Source: Azospirillum formosense
Lineage (GTDB): Bacteria > Pseudomonadota > Alphaproteobacteria > Azospirillales > Azospirillaceae
Assembly (NCBI RefSeq): GCF_040500525.1
Contig: NZ_CP159403.1
Span: 77,001-141,000, forward strand
Reading direction: 5' to 3'
DNA: 64,000 nucleotides
Positions 1 to 9,006 of this stretch are shown here, one piece after another; the stretch's first letter is position 1, and each line of letters begins with the position of its first letter. A model generated the notes under the pieces. It was not told the origin of the DNA, searched no databases, and was given only the letters and a program-made list of their open reading frames with translations. A program made the translations under genes and the position numbers.

Positions 1-525
1 CTGAAGGCGGACCTCCTCCAGCCCGGTCTGGCGGCGGATGTTGTCTTCGGACTGGCGCGCGAAGGCGAGCAGCTGATGGGCGCGGACGAGGCTGGCGTAG
101 GCGGTGAGGCCCTCCACCAGCAGCTCCTGCCGGGTGCGCTCCACCGCGATGTCGGCGCGGACCAGCGTCACCTGGGCGCGCCGGATGTCGGCGTTGGTCG
201 CGTCGAAGTCCCAGATCAGCTGCGTCGCCCGCGCCGAGAACTGCGAGGCGTTCATGTCGGTGTTGGGCAGGCCCGCCGGCTTGGTCGTGCTCTCGCGCCC
301 GCCGTTCGCCGACAGGCTCAGCGTCGGGTACCAGCCGCCATGGCTGACCCGCAGGGCGTTGCGCGCCCCGTCGGCGGCGGCCTCCGCCCCGCGCAGGCGG
401 TCGTGGCTCTCCGTCGCCTTGCCGATCAGCGCCACAACCTCATCGCGCGGTGCTGCAACCAGAGATTGTGGTGCTCCGGTCAGAAGCGGAAGCGCAACCG
501 TGGCGATAAGACAAAACTTGTGCAT
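1..525 (-). CDS. TolC family outer membrane efflux/secretion protein (N-terminal part, cut by window edge)
   Basis: 175 residues are visible, with an open frame running off the left edge. The protein starts with a signal peptide (MHKFCLIATVALPLLTG, then a probable Ala-rich cleavage site near residue 25). A coiled-coil helical region follows, with features common in TolC-type channels: LSLSANGG, an Ala/Arg/Gln-rich heptad stretch, and NIRRQTGLEEVRL near the visible end. TolC trimers form the outer-membrane duct of type I secretion and RND efflux. The gene lies 134 bp behind the giant repeat exoprotein on the same strand, so a secretion role is likely; the ABC and membrane-fusion partners would be to the left of the window. 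An AT-rich stretch before it may hold its own promoter. Confidence 0.8.
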   Translation of the reverse strand, partial: MHKFCLIATVALPLLTGAPQSLVAAPRDEVVALIGKATESHDRLRGAEAAADGARNALRVSHGGWYPTLSLSANGGRESTTKPAGLPNTDMNASQFSARATQLIWDFDATNADIRRAQVTLVRADIAVERTRQELLVEGLTAYASLVRAHQLLAFARQSEDNIRRQTGLEEVRLQ

Positions 526-551
526 GAGGGTCCTGGAGATCGCCGCATGAC

Positions 552-567
552 TAGGCCGTTCGGCCTA
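552..567. promoter_or_regulatory. Perfect inverted repeat in the tolC-like leader
   Basis: TAGGCC-GTTC-GGCCTA is a 6-bp perfect inverted repeat, 27 bp upstream of the tolC-like start codon. A related GGCCT-CATC-AGGCC hairpin lies upstream of the exoprotein gene at 8549-8562. It could be an operator or a leader hairpin; no T-run follows, so an efficient terminator is unlikely. Confidence 0.3.
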
Positions 568-659
568 AAGCGATGATGATCTTAGTCGAGAACTCTCATA
601 CTCATTTAGGACAAAACAGTATCCAAATACCTAAAAATGCGACGAATTTTGTCAGTCAT

Positions 660-3600
660 TCATGAATTTTCTGCGACCGGCACAATCGTCGATGCATGGG
701 TTGTGGCGTGGTGTGTGTCCGCGCTGTGAACGGCCATTGCCCAATCCCCCGCGTGCGCATCCAGACCATTCTGCACAACCGGAACGGTGTCCGGCAGCCC
801 CAGCCCGGAGGAGAGCAGCGCCGCGTAGTCGAAGCGCCCGTGATCGGCCTGCGGCGAAGGCGACGCGGCCAGCGGCTGGCTGTGCAGCTGCGCCGCGACG
901 GTGGCCTGCGCGTCGAAGGCGACGCCGGCCACCAGGCGGCTGCTGCCGTCGGCCATGGTCATGCTGGTGGTGCCGAGGATGTGGTTGCCGGCCAGCGTCG
1001 TGTCCGCCGGGGTGGCCGTGGTGGCGATGGACAGGATTCCGGCCTCGGCCAGCGTGCGCAGCTCGCCCGGCTGGCTCACCCCGTCGCCGTCGGCGTCCTG
1101 CCAGACCTGGAGCGTGGCGAAGCTCTCGTCCGCGGCGTCGATGCGCCCGTCATGGTTGCTGTCGAGCGAGGCGAGCGCCTCCAGGCTGCTGTTGAAGCCG
1201 CCACCGTTCGAGCCGGCTCCGAAATGCTCCGACACGAGTTCGCGTCCGTCGTCGATCCGCCCGTTGTGGTTGTCATCGCGCACCAGCAGCGCGTTACCCT
1301 TGCCGACCCAGCCGGTCCGGTCTGCCACGCCGTCGCCGCTGACGTCGAACAGGACGCCGTCCGTCAACGCCCGCAGGGCCAACCCGTCGCCGGCCATGTC
1401 CAGCACGATGGGGTCGCTGGCCACCGTGGTCAGCTTGACGTTGTCGATGCGCAGCACCGGGTTGACGCTGTTGTCGCTGGTGTCGGAGGTGCCGAAGCCC
1501 AGCGACAGGGTGCTGTTGGCCGGGATGACCACGCTGAACTTGCCGCTGGCGCTCGCGTCCTTGGCGAGCAGCGTGACCACGCCGTTGACGCTGACGAAGG
1601 CGAAGTCGTGATAGCCCGGGTCCGAGAAGATGAAGGTCCAGTCGAAGGTCAGCGTCGTGTCCTTCGCCACCGTGACGGTGCTGGCCAGCTTCATCGCGTG
1701 GCCGAAGGACGGGACGGTGCCGGTCGCCGCCGCGATGGAGCCGTGGGCGAGGCCGAGGAAATCCTCGAGTTGGGTCGGCGTCCGGCCGCCCGCCGAAGTC
1801 AGGGTGCCTTCGTGCCCGTCGCCGGTCGCGCCCACCGTGGCCCCGCCGGTGTAGCTCCAGCCGGTCAGCCCCTTGTCGAAGGAGCCGTTGGGGATCAGCA
1901 CGCCGGGATGCAGGGTGACGGTGTCCGTCGCGGCGGAGAAGGCGCTGCCCTCGCCGAGGGTGATGGCGGTCTTGGAGCCGGCGCTGCCGGTGGTCTGGTC
2001 CCAGGCGCGGATGGTCAGGGCGCCGTTGACGGTGGCCGGCACCGCGGCGTTGGGCTGGAAGTAGAGCCGGTCGGTGGCGCGCAGGAGAAGGGCGGAATCG
2101 CTGTCGTTGACCGCGCCGACGAGGGTCCAGGTGGCGCCGTTGTCGGTGGAGAACCACCAGCGGCCGTAGCTCTCGTTGGTGCCGGTCAGGGCGATGCCGG
2201 TGACGGCGCCCGCGTCGGCGTCGGTGACGTTGGCCGGGCCGCTGCCGTTCAGCCCGACCAGCTTGGACACCGCGAAGCCGGCCGTGCCCGCGGCGGGAGC
2301 GGCCAGGGCCTCCGCCGCCACGGTCACGTCGAGGTTGGTGTCGATCAGGACGGGGGAGGCGTTCGGCGGCGCCACGGTGACGCCGATGGTGGCGGTCGCG
2401 GTCAGCGGCCCGCCGGCCCCGCCGTTGCCCAGGTCGTCCACGACGATCCGGATGGCGTCGGCCCCGGTGTAGGCGCTGGCCGTGTAGAGGAGACCGTTGG
2501 CGGCGCCGAGCAGCCCGTTGATGGTGGCGAGCGTCGCGCGGATGGTGACGCTGTCCGTTCCGTTGCCGGTGATGACGGCGTCCCACCCGGCGCTGGCCAG
2601 GGTCAGCGTGCCGTGGCCGGCGGTCAGCGTGACCAGCATCGGCAGCGGGCCGGCGTCGACGTCGGACACCGACAGGCCGGTGACCGCCACCGCCACGCCT
2701 TTCACCGTCGCCAGCGCCGTCGTGCCTGCGGTGATCTGCGGGGCGTCGTTGACCGGGGTGACGGTGCCGGTCAGGGCGATGGTGTCGGCGCTGTAGACGG
2801 TGCTGCCGCCGACGCCGGCCGTCAGGTCGACGCGGCCGCCGGTGACGACGGGCGCGCCGCCGTCCTCGATCAGCCGGACGGTCAGGGCCGGGGTGGTGCC
2901 GTTCCAGTCGGCGGCGGGAACGAAGCGCAGCATGGCGCTGGCGGCGACGACCAGCGCCGTCCCCTCCGCCACCGCGCCCACGGTGATCCAGGCGGAGCCG
3001 GACCAGTATTGCCAGACGCCCTGCGCGGCGGTCGCCGCGTTGCCGACGATGGCGATGCCGGCGAAGCCGTTGGCGGAGGACCCGCCCGTCACGGCGTCCG
3101 CCGGGTCGGAGAACAGGTGGCCGAACAGGGCGGTGACGCTGGTGCCCGTCGGATTGGCGGTGTCCTCGGCGAGGGTCGGCAGGGTGGCCGTGGTGTCCGT
3201 CGCCACGGGGGCGTCGTTGACCGGAATGACGGTGCCGGTCAGCGCGATGGTTCCGGCGCTGTAGGCGGTGCTGCCGCCGACGCTGGTCGCGTCGACCCGC
3301 GCGCCGCTGGCGATCGGGCCTTGCGACGAGTCGACCAGCCGGACGGTCAGGGCGGGGGTGGTGCCGTTCCAGTTGGCGGCGGGCACGAAGCGCAGCGCCG
3401 TGTTGGCCGCCAGCAGCAGGCCGTTGCCGCCGCTGGCCGCGCCGATGTCGGTCCAGGCCGTCCCGGTCCAGTACTGCCACGCCCCTTGCGCCGCCATGGC
3501 GGCGTTGCCGACCACCACGATGCCGGCCAGCGTGTCGGCCGCCGAGCCGCCGCTGACCGCGTCGGCGGCGTCGGAGAAGAGAGCGCCGAACAGGCTGGCG

Positions 3601-6600
3601 ACGGTGGCGCCCGCCGGGTTCGCGGCGTCCTCGGCGATGGTCGGCAGGGTGGCCGCGGTGCCGGTGGCGACCGGCGCGTCGTTGACCGGGGTGACGGAGC
3701 CGGTCAGCGCGACGGTGCCGGCGCTGTAGCGGCTGTCGCCGCCCACGCTCGCCAGCGCGGTCCACCCGCCGCTGGCCACGGCCCCCTGTGAGTCGTCGAT
3801 GAGCCGGACGGTCAGGGCCGGGGTGGTGCCGTTCCAGTTGGCGGTGGGCACGAAGCGCAGCGCCGTGTTCGCCGCCAGCAGCAGGGCGTTGCCGTCCGAG
3901 GCCGCTCCTATGGCCGCCCAGCCGGTGCCGGTCCAGTATTGCCAGACGCCTTGGGCGGCGGTCGCCGCGTTGCCGACGACGGCGATGCCGGCGAAGCCGT
4001 TGGCGACGGACCCGCCCGCCACGGCGTCCGCCGGGTCGGAGAACAGGTGACCGAACAGGGCGGTGACGCTGGTGCCCGTCGGATTGGCGGTGTCCTCGGC
4101 GAGGGTCGGCAGGGTGGCCGTGGTGTCCGTCGCCACGGGGGCGTCGTTGACCGGAATGACGGTGCCGGTCAGGGCGATGGTTGCGGCGCTGTAGACGGTG
4201 CTGCCGCCGACTCCGCCAGTCAGGTCGACGCGGTTGCCGCTGAACAGCGGCGCCCCGCCGTCCTCGACCAGCCGGACGGTCAGGGCCGGGGTGGTGCCGT
4301 TCCAGTTGGCGGCGGGCACGAAGCGCAGCACCGTGCTGGCGGTCAGCAGCAGCCCGTTGGCGTCGCCCGCCGCGCCGATGCCGGCCCAGGCGCTGCCCGT
4401 CCAGTACTGCCATGTCCCCTGCGCCGCGGTGGCGGCGTTGCCGACCACCACCACGCCGGCGAAGCCGTTGCCCGCCGAGCCGCCGCTGACCGCGTCGGCG
4501 GCGTCGGAGAAGAGGGCGCCGAACAGGCTGGCGACGGTGGCGCCCGCCGGATTGGCGGTGTCCTCGGCGATGGTCGGCAGGGTGGCCGTCGTGCCGGTCG
4601 CCACCGGGGCGTCGTTGACGGCGCTGACCGCGGTGGTCAGGGCGATGGTCCCGGCGCTGTAGCGGCTGTCGCCCCCGGCACCCGTCACGTCCGCCCGCTC
4701 GCCGCTGGTCACGGTTCCTTGCGAATCGTCGATCAGGCGAACCATCAGGCTCGGCGGCACGCCGTTCCAGTCGGCGGCAGGCAGGAAGCGCAGCGTGGCG
4801 TCGGCGGACAGCAGCAGGGCGTTGCCGTCCGACACCGCTCCAACGGCGCTCCAGGCGGTGCCGGTCCAGTATTGCCACACGCCTTGCGAGGTCGCCGCAT
4901 TGGCGACGATGGCGACCCCGGCGAAGCCATTGGCCGTGGACCCGCCCGCCACGGCGTCCGCCGGGTCGGAGAACAGGTGGGCGAACAGGCTGTTGACCGT
5001 GGCGCCGGACGGATCGGCGGTGTCCTCGGCGATGGTCGGCAGGACGCTGGCCGTTCCGGTGGCGACCGGGGCGTCGTTGACCGGCGTGACGGTTCCGGTC
5101 AGGGCGATGGTTGCGGCGCTGTAGACGGTGCTGCCGCCGACTCCGCCGGTCAGGTCGACGCGGTTGCCGCTGACCAGCGGCGCGCCGCCGTCCTCGACCA
5201 GCCGGACGGTCAGGGCCGGGGTGGTGCCGTTCCAGTTGGCGGCGGGGACGAAGCGCAGCGCCGTGCTGGCGGCCAGCAACAGCCCGTTGGCGTCGCCCGC
5301 CGCGCCGATGCCGGCCCAGGCGCTGCCCGTCCAGTACTGCCATGTCCCCTGCGCCGCGGTGGCGGCGTTGCCGACCACCACCACGCCGGCGAAGCCGTTG
5401 CCCGCCGAGCCGCCGCTGACCGCGTCGGCGGCGTCGGAGAAGAGAGCGCCGAACAGGCTGGCGACGGTGGTGCCCGCCGAGTTCGCGGTGTCCTCGGCAA
5501 TGGTCGGCAGGGTGGCCGTCGTGCCGGTCGCCACCGGGGCGTCGTTGACGGCGCTGACCGCGGTGGTCAGGGCGATGGTCCCGGCGCTGTAGCGGCTGTC
5601 GCCCCCGGCACCCGTCACGTCCGCCCGCTCGCCGCTGGTCACAATCCCTTGCGAGTCGTCGATCAGGCGAACCGTCAGGCTCGGCGGCACGCCGTTCCAG
5701 TCGGCGGCAGGCAGGAAGCGCAGCGTGGCGTCGGCGGACAGCAGCAGGGCGTTGCCGTCCGACACCGCTCCAACGGCGCTCCAGGCGGTGCCGGTCCAGT
5801 ATTGCCATTGCCCCTGGGCGGCGTTGGCCGGATCGCCGATCACCGCGACACCGGCGAAGCCATTGCCGGCGGCGCCGAACACCGCGTCGGTCGGATCGGA
5901 GAACAGCCCGCCGAACAGCGACGCCACGCTGGCGCCCGCCGGATCGGCGCTGTCTTCCGTGATGGGTGCCAGGACCGCCTGTGCGCCGGTCGCCACCGGG
6001 GCGCCGTTCACCGGCGTCACCTCCAGTGTCAAGGGGGCGACGTCCGCCGACAGCGGAGTGGTTCCGCCGACGCCGGCCAGCGTGAACAGGCGATGCTCGG
6101 CGCCGCTGAACCCCTCGGCCCATTCGCCGTTCACCGCCCGCAGACCGAGCGACGGGGTGGTGCCGTTCCAGTTGGCGGCGGGCAGGAAGCGCAGCAGGGC
6201 GCTGCCCGGCAGCACCAGCGCCGAGCCGTCGCCGACCGCGCCCACCGACAGCCACGCGCCGCCGTCCACGCTGTACTGCCAGACGCCGGACGGGGAATCC
6301 GGGTTCGCCACCACGGCGACGCCGATCACGCGGCTCCCGGCCTCGCCGGGCCGGAACATCGCCTCGATCAGGTGGAAGACGGCGAAACCGGCCGGGGCCG
6401 CGGTGCCTTCGGCGACCGCCAAGGCCTTCGCAAAAGCCGCCGCGTCGAAACCGGACGAAAGGGTGGGCGCCGCCACCGGCGGCACCGCCGCGGGCGGAGC
6501 GTTGGCCGCGGCTTCGAGCGCTCGGGCCACCTGCTGCTGCATTTGCGCGGCGACGGCGAAGGGGTCGCTGACCAGGGTCCTGGTGACCGGCGGTGCGGCG

Positions 6601-8417
6601 GGCGTGGCGGCGGTGGAGAGCGCGGGGGCCGTGGCGCCGGGCGTGGCGGCGTCTGCGCTCTTGGCGGTTCCGGCCACTTCGAAGCTGATCGCCTTCAGCG
6701 CCGGTTCGCTTCCCATGCCGGACTTGGCCGGAGCGGGCGAGGCTTCGCCTTTCGCCGGTGCCGCGTCGGGGGAGGATTCGGCGGCTGGCTTGTCGGTTGG
6801 CTTGTCGGTGGCTTCGCCCTTCGCGTCCTCCTTGGCGTCGCCCTCCTTGGCGGCCTCCTTCTCGCTGCCGTCCTTCTCGGCACCCTCCTTGCCCTCGGCC
6901 GGGGCTTCGGCGACCTGCTCGCCGCCCTTTTCACCGCCGCCATTGTCGCCGCTGCTCTTGTCGCCGTCTCCCTTGGCCGCCTCCCCCGCGGGCGGCGGGT
7001 TGGCGAGATCGGCCAAGGCCTTGTTCTCGGCGGAAACCGGAACCTCGCTGCCCAGGGCGTTCTGCTGCACCGTCTCCGCCGTCTGGCGGGCGGCGGCGAG
7101 CGCCTGTCCGGGGGGCCGCCCGTCCGCCAGCGCCTGCCCGAGAGCGGTGTTGAAGGCGGCGCCGGAGCCGCCGAGCGCCTGCACCGCCTGCTGCACGTTC
7201 TGCCCGCTGGCCAGCGCCGCGATCAGGCCGTCGCTCTTCACGCCCTTCGTCGTTTCCGCCGACAAAGCCATGGCGGTGGACACGGTCTGCTGCGCCGACC
7301 CCAGCGCGCCGGCCATCTCCTGCCCGCTGGAGAGGGCCCGCCCCAGCGCCTCGCCGAAGCCGCCGACCGACGCGCCGTCGAGACCGGCGGCGGCGGCGAA
7401 GGTCTTGACGGTGGCCGCCACATTCTGGCCGGACGACAGCGAGGCGACCAATGCGTCCGCCGGCTTCGCCGGCACGGCGGCGGCCTCCTGCCGTGCCGCC
7501 ATCTCCGTCTGCGCCCGGGACGAGGCGCCCAGCGCCGCGTCGGGTGCCGCGCCCTGCGCCAGCGCGTCGTTGAGGACGCTGGCGAAGGCGGGATTGCCGG
7601 CCAGGGCGCCGCCCGTCCCGTCCGTCTTTCCGGCGGCCAGCGCGCCGAGCAGACGCGCGCCGTCCGTCTGCTCGACGGCGACGGATGTGGTTTGAAGCGC
7701 GCCGGCGGCGCTCGACGCCTGCGCCTCGGCAATGGCGCCGGCGGCGTCGGTGCCGCCGGACAGGGCGTGCTCCAGCGCCTCGGCGAAGTGGCCGCCCGAA
7801 CCGGGGCCGAGCGCCGTCACCGCGTCCTGCACCCCCACGCCCGAGGCGAGCGCCGCGGCGAGTTTGTCGGACGGCGAGACGGGAACGGCTTCCGGCGCCG
7901 CCGGGGCGGCGGGGGGAGCGGACAAGGCCTGCGACAGGGCGGCGATGGGGTCGGCGGCGCCCGCCGGGCGGGCCGCCGGGTCCATCACCCCGCTGAACAG
8001 CGCCGCCGACAGGTCGGACGCCGCCTTGGAATCGCCGGCGCCGCCCGGCCCGAGCCCCTGCCCCTGCCCCTGGGCCAGGGCGACGGCCAGACGCTGCTCT
8101 CCGGTCAACGCCGCGGTTTCCTGCGCGGCCTGCGCCATGCGCGCCGCGGTGCCGGCGGCGATCCGGCTCGCCTGGGCGATGGCCGCATCGGGCGTGGCGC
8201 TGGCGCCGATTCCCGCCGCGACGTCGCGCATCCAGCCGTCCGCCAGATTGCCCGCGGCGGTTCCCGGCAGGCCCTGTCCGGTCAGCGCTATCGCCAGCTT
8301 CTCCTGAACCGCCTTCAGCGCGCCGGGATCACCCCCCAGCAGCACCGCCGCCGCTTCGGACGCCAGGGCATCGGGGATGGTCAGGAGCGGAGCGGTGGCG
8401 TCCAGGGTATCCGGCAT
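660..8417 (-). CDS. Giant repeat exoprotein/adhesin, probable type I secretion substrate (2,585 aa)
   Basis: Domains in order: Ala-rich helical repeats (about residues 1-465, several units with an ALASGQNV-like core); a Glu/Lys/Asp-rich linker (about 470-565); a divergent cadherin-like unit (about 665-800); seven near-identical units of about 155 residues, each opening with VNDAPVAT or VNGAPVAT and containing QYWTGTAW and NWNGTTPALTVRL (about 806-1890); two more divergent extracellular units; a lectin/CBM-like segment with NGSFDKGLTGW (about 2175); and a C-terminal segment with Asp-rich calcium loops (DDNHNGRIDDGRE, DSNHDGRIDAADE). No Sec signal is seen, and such proteins usually leave by type I secretion. 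The start at 8417 is chosen for GAGAGGG five bases upstream; the longer frame to 8468 has no ribosome site. Likely role: surface attachment or biofilm (inference). Confidence 0.85.
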   Translation of the reverse strand: MPDTLDATAPLLTIPDALASEAAAVLLGGDPGALKAVQEKLAIALTGQGLPGTAAGNLADGWMRDVAAGIGASATPDAAIAQASRIAAGTAARMAQAAQETAALTGEQRLAVALAQGQGQGLGPGGAGDSKAASDLSAALFSGVMDPAARPAGAADPIAALSQALSAPPAAPAAPEAVPVSPSDKLAAALASGVGVQDAVTALGPGSGGHFAEALEHALSGGTDAAGAIAEAQASSAAGALQTTSVAVEQTDGARLLGALAAGKTDGTGGALAGNPAFASVLNDALAQGAAPDAALGASSRAQTEMAARQEAAAVPAKPADALVASLSSGQNVAATVKTFAAAAGLDGASVGGFGEALGRALSSGQEMAGALGSAQQTVSTAMALSAETTKGVKSDGLIAALASGQNVQQAVQALGGSGAAFNTALGQALADGRPPGQALAAARQTAETVQQNALGSEVPVSAENKALADLANPPPAGEAAKGDGDKSSGDNGGGEKGGEQVAEAPAEGKEGAEKDGSEKEAAKEGDAKEDAKGEATDKPTDKPAAESSPDAAPAKGEASPAPAKSGMGSEPALKAISFEVAGTAKSADAATPGATAPALSTAATPAAPPVTRTLVSDPFAVAAQMQQQVARALEAAANAPPAAVPPVAAPTLSSGFDAAAFAKALAVAEGTAAPAGFAVFHLIEAMFRPGEAGSRVIGVAVVANPDSPSGVWQYSVDGGAWLSVGAVGDGSALVLPGSALLRFLPAANWNGTTPSLGLRAVNGEWAEGFSGAEHRLFTLAGVGGTTPLSADVAPLTLEVTPVNGAPVATGAQAVLAPITEDSADPAGASVASLFGGLFSDPTDAVFGAAGNGFAGVAVIGDPANAAQGQWQYWTGTAWSAVGAVSDGNALLLSADATLRFLPAADWNGVPPSLTVRLIDDSQGIVTSGERADVTGAGGDSRYSAGTIALTTAVSAVNDAPVATGTTATLPTIAEDTANSAGTTVASLFGALFSDAADAVSGGSAGNGFAGVVVVGNAATAAQGTWQYWTGSAWAGIGAAGDANGLLLAASTALRFVPAANWNGTTPALTVRLVEDGGAPLVSGNRVDLTGGVGGSTVYSAATIALTGTVTPVNDAPVATGTASVLPTIAEDTADPSGATVNSLFAHLFSDPADAVAGGSTANGFAGVAIVANAATSQGVWQYWTGTAWSAVGAVSDGNALLLSADATLRFLPAADWNGVPPSLMVRLIDDSQGTVTSGERADVTGAGGDSRYSAGTIALTTAVSAVNDAPVATGTTATLPTIAEDTANPAGATVASLFGALFSDAADAVSGGSAGNGFAGVVVVGNAATAAQGTWQYWTGSAWAGIGAAGDANGLLLTASTVLRFVPAANWNGTTPALTVRLVEDGGAPLFSGNRVDLTGGVGGSTVYSAATIALTGTVIPVNDAPVATDTTATLPTLAEDTANPTGTSVTALFGHLFSDPADAVAGGSVANGFAGIAVVGNAATAAQGVWQYWTGTGWAAIGAASDGNALLLAANTALRFVPTANWNGTTPALTVRLIDDSQGAVASGGWTALASVGGDSRYSAGTVALTGSVTPVNDAPVATGTAATLPTIAEDAANPAGATVASLFGALFSDAADAVSGGSAADTLAGIVVVGNAAMAAQGAWQYWTGTAWTDIGAASGGNGLLLAANTALRFVPAANWNGTTPALTVRLVDSSQGPIASGARVDATSVGGSTAYSAGTIALTGTVIPVNDAPVATDTTATLPTLAEDTANPTGTSVTALFGHLFSDPADAVTGGSSANGFAGIAIVGNAATAAQGVWQYWSGSAWITVGAVAEGTALVVAASAMLRFVPAADWNGTTPALTVRLIEDGGAPVVTGGRVDLTAGVGGSTVYSADTIALTGTVTPVNDAPQITAGTTALATVKGVAVAVTGLSVSDVDAGPLPMLVTLTAGHGTLTLASAGWDAVITGNGTDSVTIRATLATINGLLGAANGLLYTASAYTGADAIRIVVDDLGNGGAGGPLTATATIGVTVAPPNASPVLIDTNLDVTVAAEALAAPAAGTAGFAVSKLVGLNGSGPANVTDADAGAVTGIALTGTNESYGRWWFSTDNGATWTLVGAVNDSDSALLLRATDRLYFQPNAAVPATVNGALTIRAWDQTTGSAGSKTAITLGEGSAFSAATDTVTLHPGVLIPNGSFDKGLTGWSYTGGATVGATGDGHEGTLTSAGGRTPTQLEDFLGLAHGSIAAATGTVPSFGHAMKLASTVTVAKDTTLTFDWTFIFSDPGYHDFAFVSVNGVVTLLAKDASASGKFSVVIPANSTLSLGFGTSDTSDNSVNPVLRIDNVKLTTVASDPIVLDMAGDGLALRALTDGVLFDVSGDGVADRTGWVGKGNALLVRDDNHNGRIDDGRELVSEHFGAGSNGGGFNSSLEALASLDSNHDGRIDAADESFATLQVWQDADGDGVSQPGELRTLAEAGILSIATTATPADTTLAGNHILGTTSMTMADGSSRLVAGVAFDAQATVAAQLHSQPLAASPSPQADHGRFDYAALLSSGLGLPDTVPVVQNGLDAHAGDWAMAVHSADTHHATTHASTIVPVAENS
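2745..6010 (-). repeat. In-frame tandem repeat array with 465-bp units in a 930-bp higher-order pattern
   Basis: Copies of the sequence coding for VNDAPVA recur about every 465 bp (near 2745, 3210, 3680, 4141, 4610, 5080, 5540 and 6005). Alternate copies match better than neighbours: blocks around 3181, 4111 and 4621 recur almost identically exactly 930 bp further on (4111, 5041 region and 5551). The array thus grew by duplication of two-unit blocks. The frame stays open throughout. Confidence 0.9.
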
Positions 8418-8596
8418 GGTGGCCCTCTCGCCGTCGCGGCGGTCGCATCTCAGGAGGGTCCATAACAAAGTGATTTTCTGAAAAATGTCTAAATACAGAC
8501 GCCATTTTTTAGGCGTGGGAGCGGTTTTGTTTCGCGGAAGAGGTCTTTGGCCTCATCAGGCCTTAGTATTTGCGTGGTTATCTATATGAGAGCCAG

Positions 8597-8615
8597 TGCA
8601 TGCAGGCATTGCCTG
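8597..8615. repeat. 19-bp intergenic motif, copy 1
   Basis: TGCATGCAGGCATTGCCTG. It contains the perfect hyphenated palindrome CAGGCA-T-TGCCTG and occurs again, identical over 19 bp, at 53265-53283. It lies 180 bp upstream of the exoprotein start. It may be a shared operator. Confidence 0.5.
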
Positions 8616-8890
8616 TGTGATTGTTCTGAGAATCTTACCAATGGTTGCATCGCTTCGGGTTGCTGCCGTGGAGGCTGGTGAAGGGCGGCGTCGTCGCCGC
8701 CCGTTGCGCGAAGGGGCTTGTGTGGCGTGGTCGCCTTCGGTCCGGGCGAATGGATTCTCTGCCGCCCTCCGGTAGTCAAAGGCGCCGCCGGTCCAGGATT
8801 CCAACAGGCCGGTCAGGGATGTGCCAACGGATGCGATTGTCGCAACGGCGACGTTGCCCTCTTGCGGAACCCGCGATCAGCTGGTTAGAA

Positions 8891-8905
8891 TGAGAATCAT
8901 TCGCA
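8891..8905 (+). promoter_or_regulatory. Fur-box-like operator
   Basis: TGAGAATCATTCGCA matches 12 of 15 positions of the 7-1-7 Fur consensus TGATAATCATTATCA. It lies about 100 bp upstream of the TonB receptor start, where an iron-repressed promoter is expected. In alphaproteobacteria a Fur-family protein is the natural candidate; which one is not shown by the sequence. Confidence 0.65.
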
Positions 8906-9006
8906 TCATGAGTTTCAGCACAAATCGTCCGGCTTTTTGAAACCGACACGGCGCCGGTCGCCAACGCTGCGCCTCGAATACACCCTTTGGTAGAGGATAC
9001 GGCTCT

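Larger units (their letters stand above)
8418..9006. other. Divergent intergenic region between the exoprotein and TonB receptor genes
   Basis: 589 bp without a convincing gene. The left third is AT-rich and should hold the exoprotein promoter. It contains the GGCCT-CATC-AGGCC hairpin (8549-8562), a 19-bp motif shared with 53265-53283 (at 8597-8615) and a Fur-box-like site (8891-8905) close to the receptor gene. Short open frames in 8556-8893 lack ribosome sites and recognisable sequence. Confidence 0.7.

Noticed and set aside
696..3791. Very long open frames on the plus strand across the exoprotein gene (also 3939-8465, and a second minus frame 1294-6255)
   Set aside because: They run antisense or out of frame through a GC-rich repeat gene, have Gly/Arg-rich unnatural composition and no recognisable domain. 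The minus-strand repeat frame has clear protein domains and a ribosome site.
2745..6010. Repeat array considered as a CRISPR or satellite
   Set aside because: Units are 465 bp, in frame and code for cadherin-like domains; there are no short direct repeats with unique spacers.
8556..8893. Short open frames between the exoprotein and TonB receptor genes
   Set aside because: Low-complexity Arg-rich translations without ribosome sites or family likeness; the region holds promoter and operator elements.
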